From Perkinsus chesapeaki (taxonomy: Eukaryota > Perkinsozoa > Perkinsida > Perkinsidae): a stretch of 22,966 bases of DNA. Below the pieces are notes generated by a model. That model ran no database searches, was not told the origin of the DNA, and saw only the letters and a list, made by a program, of their open reading frames with translations. The stretch is taken from NCBI GenBank assembly GCA_013115145.1, contig JAAPAO010000568.1, positions 1-22,966 on the forward strand, written 5' to 3'. A program made the position numbers and the translations under genes. Below, piece by piece: positions 9,733 through 17,377 of the stretch; within the stretch, counting starts at the first letter, position 1; each line of letters starts with the position of its first letter.

Positions 9733-11649
9733 ATGATAACATTCTCCTTGTGTGTTGCCTCCACGGCCTTGATCGCAATGCTGCTAGATGGATGCGGAAA
9801 CAACTTTGGACCAACCGGGACAACAACAACTCCATCAAGCACGCCAACCTTTTCTCCTCCCCCGCCGCCTTCTACTACACAAGCTCCGCCTTTGGGGACG
9901 GTGCTCATCTAGAATGGACCAGTGGAAGGTATCGTTTACCGCAAGAGTCTTATGGCAGCCCAGCCTCGCCCGAGAGATGTGGCGGCATTCTATGGTATCC
10001 CTTTTGCAGCCCCACCAGTAGGGAACCTTCGTTTCCGTCCTCCGCAGCCCCTCAACGAAACTTGGTCAGAGCCACGTATCATGAACAAAACTGGCTTCAG
10101 CTGCGCGGGTAGGGAGGACTGCCTCTATCTCGACCTATTCGCCCCGAATGACGCTATCAACAGTAATGCCTCGTTGCCTGTGTTTTTATGGGTACACGGC
10201 GGAGGATTCGCTAGTGGTGTTCCAGAAAATGGCACTGCATTGGCATCGGTTCACAACATCATTATTGTCTCCATTCGGTATCGACTCGGTCATTTCGGAT
10301 TCTTCGCATCTCCTGCGTCGCTTTCCCAGGAAGGCACTACTGGCAACTGGGGAACTCTTGACCAGCAATTTGCAATGAAATGGATTCAGGCGAACATCGC
10401 TGCATTTGGTGGTGACCCTGATAAAGTTCCCCTTGCCGGACAATCAGCAGGTGCTTTCAGTGTCATGTGGCATCTCGTGGCTCCAGGGAGTGCTGGTCTC
10501 TTCCATCGAGCCATTATGGAATCCGGCACGGCTGAAACTCCCATCTTCTTTCAAAGTCCTAACGACTCCTATTCGTATCACTCGTGGGTGGCAACCAGGC
10601 TATGTGGGTGCAACAGCTCCGATGACCTGGAGTGTCCTCGTAAGGTTAACGTATCTGCTTTAAGACTATCCGGTCAGTGGAGTACGAATGGCACGTTACG
10701 AGCCACTTTTGGCCCTCCGTGGGCATCAATACTATTCCCCTTCAATCCAGTCGGCCCTGTCATCGATGGCTCCACTTTGCCAGATGTGCCGCTCGCCCTT
10801 GTCCAGAAAGGCGACTTCAATAAAGTGCCTTTAATTGTCGGTGGTAACAGAGATGAAGGAACGGCATACGCTCGGTTCATTCCCCGATTCATACAAGGAG
10901 CTCCACCTTCTCCAACGGCTGACTTCTTCAACCGAAGTTTGGAATACGCCTTTCAGAATCGTTCACTTGCCAAAGAAGTCGCCAGCCTCTATCCCCTGGA
11001 AGCATTTGAGCAACGCTTCCCGCTTGAGCCGTACTTCTCTCGCCTGGGTCGGATTATCCGTGACGAAGTCTTTTATTGTCCCAACTATGAACTGGCTAGA
11101 GCATTCCACGACTGGAAAGTTCCAGCATTTCTGTACTCGTGGAACGTTGATGACTTGTTCGGCGCTCTCGGTGGTGTTAACTTCATCCAAGGCAGTAATG
11201 TGACCGCCAAGCAAATGGGGTTCTTCCACTCTGCTGAGATTCCCTTTGTCTTCAAGAAGTTCACTGACAAACCTCCGAGCTCCTTGGGACCTGAAATAGC
11301 TTTCGGTCATCCGCCCCGCACCCCCCATGACGCTTTTCATAATTTATCTGACTTCGTCACTTGTATGTGGTTCAACTTCATGTCGTCTGGTCGTCCTTTC
11401 ACAGATGAACAGTCTTGTTTGATGGATGGAATAACGGAGGTCGACTGGCCGCCTTTCAACGATGAGCTCAACTATCTCCATATTGGATTCGAGCCGCAGC
11501 TGTCAAGTATCTTTGATGCAGAGGAGTACCCCAATGATGACTTTACTACACTTGAGAGATGTGACATTCTGAGGCAGCATCGAATTCTGTTCAGGGATGG
11601 ACGAATAGCTGTGTTTGGACTTGAAGGATACGTCCCTCCCGTCGTCTGA
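9733..11649 (+). pseudogene. Carboxylesterase copy 3, interrupted by one in-frame TAG
   Basis: Same gene as copy 2 in the same order: signal peptide (hydrophobic residues about 3-17), Thr/Pro stalk with a run of prolines, then the esterase domain to TGA at 11647-11649. One TAG at 9910-9912 stands where copy 2 has CAG (the Gln before NGPVEG), so translation would end after 59 residues, before the enzyme domain. The remaining 579 codons are open and keep EDCLYLDLFAP, HGGG, GQSAG, RDEG and FFHSAEIPF, so the triad is preserved. The leader and stalk differ clearly from copy 2, while the domain is nearly identical apart from a patch around 11040-11180 (for example LGRIIRDEVFYCPNYELARA). Either a very young pseudogene, one allele of a functional gene, a sequencing error, or a read-through stop. 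The start ATG has the same AGCTATG context as copies 2 and 4. Confidence 0.85.
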
Positions 11650-12101
11650 GCCACTTACTTCTTCGTCTTGGCTCACGATTCTTCGAACCTGCTGTATCGC
11701 CTGCTCTTCATTTTCCGCCTTTGCTGCGGGTCGACCCCTCTTATGTTCAACTTATTGGAATCGACTTTCTCTGTGGATAAAGACATGGTTGTCGGTCATT
11801 ATAGTCTCGTTCATGAAGGCTGGACAACTTGGCCTTGTGTTTGGCGAAAGTACCATCACGCTCTTCGCAACGCGCCTCGCGGTTTTGGACGAGAATAGAT
11901 CAGCCAGTCGACTATACCTGTACGAAAACTTCTCAGCCAGTTGTAGCCGCAGCTATTTACTAGATCTTACTTAGTTATATACAAGTTGTTTAGTATGTCA
12001 TGAGGGTTATAAAGCAAGAGACATCGGTGATTGAGTGTCGCTCAAATAGGCTTATGTGGTTGTCTAGTCCAAACATCTGCTTTTGGGCGACAGACCATAC
12101 T
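11650..12101 (+). repeat. Duplicated 3' flank of carboxylesterase copy 3
   Basis: Partner of 6221-6678. Uninterrupted at the point where the left copy has the 288-nt segment. Confidence 0.85.
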
Positions 12102-12379
12102 AGGTATCATAGGCTTCAACTTATTGTCAAGTGTCAGATAATAATAACAACAGGATTTTGCTTCTCATCACCATTTGTTAGCTGACCAATACTTGGTCAT
12201 CGCTTGTGCTACGAAGTCCTACTAGGCAGTCTTGAAGATGCCTGTCTTATACATGTGAGATGACTCATTTCTGAATCTCCTTTCGAATTGGTAACGCTTG
12301 GTGCAGTCAGCTTTGAATGGGGCCTTTGTTGTGTTTTGCTCTCTTGAAGCATTTCGAATGTGAATTCCGTCCGACCTCA
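12102..12379 (+). repeat. Duplicated spacer before the intact polymerase gene
   Basis: Partner of 6967-7232. The following 12380-12657 is missing from the left unit and probably holds the promoter and leader-acceptor region of the polymerase gene. A tract ctctctcaag ends 13 nt before the start codon. Confidence 0.85.
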
Positions 12380-12657
12380 GCTGTCAGCATCACTTTTCAC
12401 TTGCGCTCAGTGAGGAGGCTCCTGGCCTCGTCTGTGTGACTCCGGAGCTGTTGCTTCGTTTTATCTGTCATTCTCGGCCATAGTAGGGTTTCTTGCAGCC
12501 TCTTCGGCCTTCTCATTCCTCCGAAATCGGACTCCTAATTCACTCTTACCAGCTACTTGCGAGATCGCCGCTGTCAAGTCCAAGTTTGTTGCATCGAAGC
12601 AGTAGTCTGCTTGCCCGCCTTCCCCATCATCATTCTCTCTCAAGTTTGGCTGGTATT

Positions 12658-15600
12658 ATGCGCAACCCTGGAATGAGGCAAACTCACAACCATTCCCCGG
12701 AAGGACCAATGCTCGAGAACTTGAAGGAGATAGCGAAAGCCTGCCGATGCCAGCAAGACGGCTCCGCGTGTTGGCCTTCAGCAGCAACTTTGAAGCAGAC
12801 CCAGCTGCGGGGAGTGTCTAGTCAATGGCAGGGTGCCAGTCACGCTTGGCGAGGCCTTGCGACTCAGGTGAATTCTAGCTTTGCTCTTTTTTCGTCCCTC
12901 ATCCAAGTTGATAGCTCGCGGCATGTTATTTCTCAGGGGCAGTTCACGAATCTCTGTACCACGGCTAGCGCCGGGCAAGCAGACGAGAGTCTGCGTCTTC
13001 GAGTGCAGGTAAAGTTAGCAGCACGTTCAGCGTTGAGGTTTTTGGTGTCTGATGTAGCGTGTGGACGAAAGCAAGAGCACCGGAGAGAAGACTCCCTTAA
13101 TACCCGATGCCGACAGCTTTGGCCCAAGCAAACCCCCAAGGGTCCACAAGCGACAGAAGGTAACCGACACATAAAACCCGAAAATGGCACTTTCGCTATT
13201 TGTTATAGCACCCGTGTTTGTGCAATTCGCACTGTGCTCAGACCGGACCCGTTCCGATCCCTCCAACACTCGCAGCCCTCAAGGAGCTACTCGAGCCAAC
13301 AGCTGCTATTTGGGTCGATATAAATGATAAGGCAGCCATGGCTGAAGTCCAGACCGCAATCAGGAATACTCAGAGAGGTCTGATATCACTGGGAGTCATA
13401 AATAGCGACAACACGACCAACTTTCGGATACCGAAATACGCCGAGATTCAGAGGTAACCGCGTCGGAGTTGCTGAATCTGAAGTGAGGAGAGACCTGCAC
13501 TGGATGCATTAGCTCCTCAGATATGCCACGTCGGCTTCGTTCGAAGATCGTTTTCCAAAGCCTCTTGCTTTCGCCGTTTTACTACAGCAAGGGTTTGATG
13601 AAGCGGTGGATAGGAAGGTGTGACTAGCGCTTACAACATCTCCATTACCGGCGCTGCTACCGAGTTTCACAGTCACTGACATTGGAGTCCACTTCATTTC
13701 AGACTTATGTCCTGGCCTACGGGCAACCGACAATGGACCTTTTGACTAGCGTCTTGTCCTCACGCTACGCCACACCGGATAAGATGGTCGCTGCTTGCGC
13801 CTTCAATTTGCAAGAAACTTTGAGATACTTTGCAATTGACCGGTAGAAACAACTTCACAGGTTGCTCCAGAGTCTACCTTGGTTCTCAGCCCGAGCGATA
13901 TGTTGTACGTCGACGCGATTGACCTGGCGGTCCTGGCTTGGGTTCTTGACTCCGCTGCCGGCAGTGTCTGCTACGATATCGACCATCTGAAGACCGTCTA
14001 TGGAGGGGAATGTGTCAAGGAGCGCACCAGAGGGCCAACCACTTTACAGGAGTCGGCTTGGGTCTTGGGAATGTACTGAATGTTACTTCTCTAGGTCTCA
14101 CCCATGGAGGATGCTCATCGAGCATGATCTATCGGAATCCACTGACCTAGTGATGGCCCTAAGCACCAAAGTAGGGTTTAGAGGATTCTAGATAGTACAG
14201 CCAATGCAACTCAACGCAGATCAAGAATCAAGAGCAAGATCAAGTCACTGTACATCAGGAGCTACCAGTGGCGAGCGTCCTAACACTAATGTCCGTAACA
14301 GGATCCCCCTTCGACCAGTCCGTGATGCAACAGTGGCGAAGTGACCTCACAAGTGAGTCTTTTGCATTTGGTGCTCAAGTGGCGGCCGAGTCCTGCCAAC
14401 TGGCGTGTCATTTCAGTGACATTGGCGAAACTCGAGAGAGAAGCTCAAGCACTGGTTAAAAAAGAAGTACTGCTAACTTCTCCCTCACAGGCAAACTCAG
14501 TTACACTTTTGACGGTGATGGTACCTCGTGTTGTCAGGTGGCAGCTCTCCTGTATGATGATCTTGGACTTAAACTTCCCGCTGGGCGCCGAGGCCGGAGC
14601 ACTGGGGATGAGGCGAGAGCAATCAGTCTCATTTTATTTCCATGGTGTTATTACAGGTGCTCAGCATGATGATGGACCAGCATCCTGTGATATCGTTAAT
14701 TCGCAAACATCGGCAAGTGGCAAAACTCATTTCGACCTATGTGGACACTATAAAGTCCCTTCCTGAGAGCACTCCACGTCCTGGCCTGATAGAGTATTTC
14801 CGCCCACGGGCTGAAGAGTCGTCAGCTACTAACTTCTTGAGCAAGAATCGGCTGTATACTGTGTGGAACCAGACCATGACTGTCACTGGTCGTTTGTCTA
14901 GCAGCAGCCCCAACCTTCAAAATATCCCCAAGTCTCAGGAGTTTGACGACTTGGGTGTTGTCAGCCTTCGCAAGGCTTTCGTGGCGCCGATGCTCGACTC
15001 TCACTGTCTAGTGAGCGTTGACTACCGGCAAGTTGAGATCAGAGTTTTAGCGCACTTTGTGGGAATCGGAGAGCTTCAGAAAAGCTTCGCTGTTCCTGGC
15101 GCCGACATCTACAATAACATGGCCGCCATGATACTTCGGAAACGTGCTGACCAAGTGACTAAAACCGAGAGAAATAAGGCCAAGGTTTGCTGCCTGGCTC
15201 TGATTTACGGTTCAGGCATTCAGCTGCTTGCTAGACAGATGGGGGTCACCGCTACGGTGGCCCAGGGCTTCAAGAGACAGTTTGGTCAAGCTTTTCCGGA
15301 GCTGGAAAGGTGGATGTGGCGTGTCTGGAATGCAGCGAGTAAAGATGGTTATGTTGAGACATTGTGCAGGAGGCGAAGGAAGATCGACGTTGGTCCCGAT
15401 GGATTATCCAACGAAGCGAAACGCTTCTGCATAAATAGCGTCATACAAGGCAGCGCTGCAGATATCATGAAGTCGTCAATGGTACAGATAGCGCGCGCCT
15501 TGGACAGTGTTGAGTGGAAACATGGTCGACCACAACTTCTGCTATCAATTCACGATGAGTTTGTTCTGAGCTGTCATATAGATGACGTGAAAAACCTTGG

Positions 15601-15727
15601 CCGATTACTCATAGAGGAGATGCAGAATCCTGCACTCCCTGGTTGCAAGGACCATTTCAGTGTCCCGCTGGAGGTGAGTATGAAATATGGTCCTAATTGG
15701 GCCGACATGAAGGAGCTCGTTATCTAG
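12658..15727 (+). CDS. Family A DNA polymerase, theta/nu type without helicase (12 exons)
   Basis: Template-directed DNA synthesis, probably in repair or lesion bypass in the nucleus. Proposed exons: 12658-12867, 12937-13008, 13058-13159, 13209-13453, 13521-13617, 13703-13842, 13890-14051, 14095-14170, 14220-14352, 14417-14490, 14538-14612, 14657-15727. All phases agree (2457 nt, 818 residues). Residues 1-128 are unrecognised and polar. About 135-345 form the exonuclease-like domain, without a visible DxE metal motif, so proofreading is unlikely. About 380-818 are thumb, palm and fingers, with TGRLSSSSPNLQNIP, motif A VDYRQVEIR (Asp584), the O-helix RNKAKVCCLALIYG (Arg634, Lys638, Tyr646), GSAAD, and motif C IHDE (Asp762-Glu763). 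The polymerase active site looks complete. The O-helix position that is Phe or Tyr in most relatives is Leu642. No helicase domain lies upstream, which is like Pol nu. The donor of intron 7 is the least certain; 14072 is an alternative exon end that gives a 22-nt intron. Confidence 0.85.
14491..14537 (+). other. Probable GC-AG intron in the polymerase gene
   Basis: Exon ...TCACAG | gcaaac ... gttgtcag | GTGGCA. Only this GC donor keeps the family motif in frame: LTSPSQ joins directly to VAALLYDDLGL, as expected between the thumb helices, and the 47-nt length is typical of the gene. No GT donor gives the right phase. A second GC-AG intron is inferred at 14613-14656 (GAG | gcgagag), restoring STGDE followed by VLSMMMDQHP. 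Confidence 0.65.
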
Positions 15728-15834
15728 TACACGAATTGGTTATATCATTACCAACTGTGCATGGGCCTTATGGTACATTACTATAGCGCTTCTGAGATTT
15801 CGATAGTACTGTGTTGCGAAGTTGATTGGAGTCG

Positions 15835-17290
15835 ATGGAAGTGTCTCCCCGAGGCACTTCGAGTGGCTACGTCTATGCGGCGACTCCTTCCCTTCGCAGC
15901 AGTATCGCATTTGTGCTCAGGGAACGACGGCTGTCCTTGATTCAGTTTTTGATGCGTATATTGACATTGTGGCCTACCACTGCAGCAGCCTTACAACTCT
16001 ACATCGTGGTGACTTCTCCTTGGAAGAACCTGGACAGGCGACAGAAGCTTCGGTGATCAGTTACCTCACTACCTGGTCGCAGTTCTGCCGTCCAGACAGT
16101 GGTTCTCGAGCTGCTCGTCGGTTTCGCGAAGTCATTTCGATAACGTCACCGTTCATATGAGTTTCTTCATGGGCTCTCCCTCACTCGAGTGGCAGGCTAC
16201 TGCTCATGCCGAGCAAGAAGAGCATCCCGATGATATGGCAGGCTACCTTGTTATGTTGGCCTTCCCACTAGCTTCCAGGTCATCTTCGAGTCCTCTCCTG
16301 ATACAGACCCGCCCGTCAAGCGTGATGTGACGTACGTCCTTGATCGTCCAACGGCCAGAGGTTCCAGAATACTACTGGCCACTAAATGGGTCATGAACAA
16401 CAATCCTGGAACAGAGTTCTTAGTACTGCAAGAGTGTTAATTGACTTTGGAATACCCCCTGCAGATTTATCTAGACGACGATTCCTTCCTGAGCCTGCCC
16501 CGGCTAATACCTCACCTTCTCGAACTGTCGATGGCTCAAGGACGTATGTTGGTCATGGGGTACGACCAGTGGCACCTCTGTAGAGCTTGACACTACTGTT
16601 ATCAATCTCATGTTCCCAGATACCTAATGTCGACTCCATTGGACGTCAGCGTATCCGGCCTTGACATCTGCGATATGTGCAAGCCATGTCAGAAATGCCT
16701 TGATGATGAGTCTTTCCGAGATTTTTGCCGCCAATTCAATCTGTCCCTTGGGGCCTGCCTCCACTACATGTCCACATGCCAAATATACGGTTCAGATGAT
16801 TTGGCGCAGTGCGTTTCCGAAAGCTTGTTTGAGTCCCAGCGCATTGTACTGCTTCTAACTGTGTGTTTGCGCCGAATAACATTTCCTCGAGGTCGAATAC
16901 TTCGGCAGCCGCTGGACGCCCACGTGGCCTCTCGGAATGGGCTGGGTACTCGGCTCAGCCGTAGCAGACTTCATTTCGCGCAACGCGGATATGCTCAAGT
17001 CCAGGGGAGCGGCCGACGTTCAAATCGGGTGCATATTGTAGCGGCGCCTTCGCTATTGCATGGCTGGTGATAGATACTGGTTAGCAGGTCTTGAAGGTAT
17101 ACATTGGTTGGACATGAGCGATGGACGCTTCCACGACTTCCCCCGTCGTCACAGCATGTTCACGAGAGGGTGTTCGGACAACACTGTTCTTGTCCACCGA
17201 ATGCGGCCCGAGAACTGGCAGGCTTACGATGACCTGACATGTGCACTAAATTGCCCTTCTCATGTTGGGGGCGAGGTGGAGCCTTCCTGA
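15835..17290 (+). CDS. GT31-like glycosyltransferase with Cys-rich insertion (7 exons)
   Basis: Would transfer a sugar (galactose or N-acetyl-hexosamine in known GT31 enzymes) from a nucleotide sugar in the Golgi lumen. Proposed exons: 15835-16052, 16096-16188, 16242-16422, 16465-16568, 16620-16845, 16892-17030, 17088-17290; phases agree, 1164 nt, 387 residues. Family landmarks in order: first strand and Arg motif YIVVTSPWKNLDRRQKLR (56-73), FFMGSPS (about 95), the DxD-type metal motif YLDDDSF (Asp168-170), WPLGMGWVLGSAVADFI (286-302, the conserved G-x-G-Y/W block), and ADVQIG (315-320). A hydrophobic stretch at about 33-57 could be the signal anchor but merges into the first strand. Residues 216-263 hold eight cysteines (216, 219, 222, 225, 235, 245, 252, 263), an insertion between the metal motif and the acceptor side. 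The last intron would start with GC (17031). The start codon is the first ATG in frame. The N-terminus is the least sure part. Confidence 0.7.
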
Positions 17291-17377
17291 TTTGGTAGCC
17301 TGCCTTGAGCTTGGTTGCTTGCGTCCCGTGGCTCACTGCGCGGCATCTGATTTAACTCTGAGTTATAAATTTGTAAA

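Noticed and set aside
14073-14094. 22-nt intron in the polymerase gene
   Set aside because: It fits the phase, but is half the size of the other introns; a donor at 14052 also fits and gives 43 nt.
15822-16160. Forward frame of 112 codons overlapping the glycosyltransferase start
   Set aside because: It looks protein-like, but the neighbouring frame carries the family motif YIVVTSPWKN and splices in phase to the rest of the enzyme.
16527-16542. String ggctcaag, similar to the end of known dinoflagellate spliced leaders
   Set aside because: The upstream bases do not match a leader, and it lies inside an exon of the glycosyltransferase.
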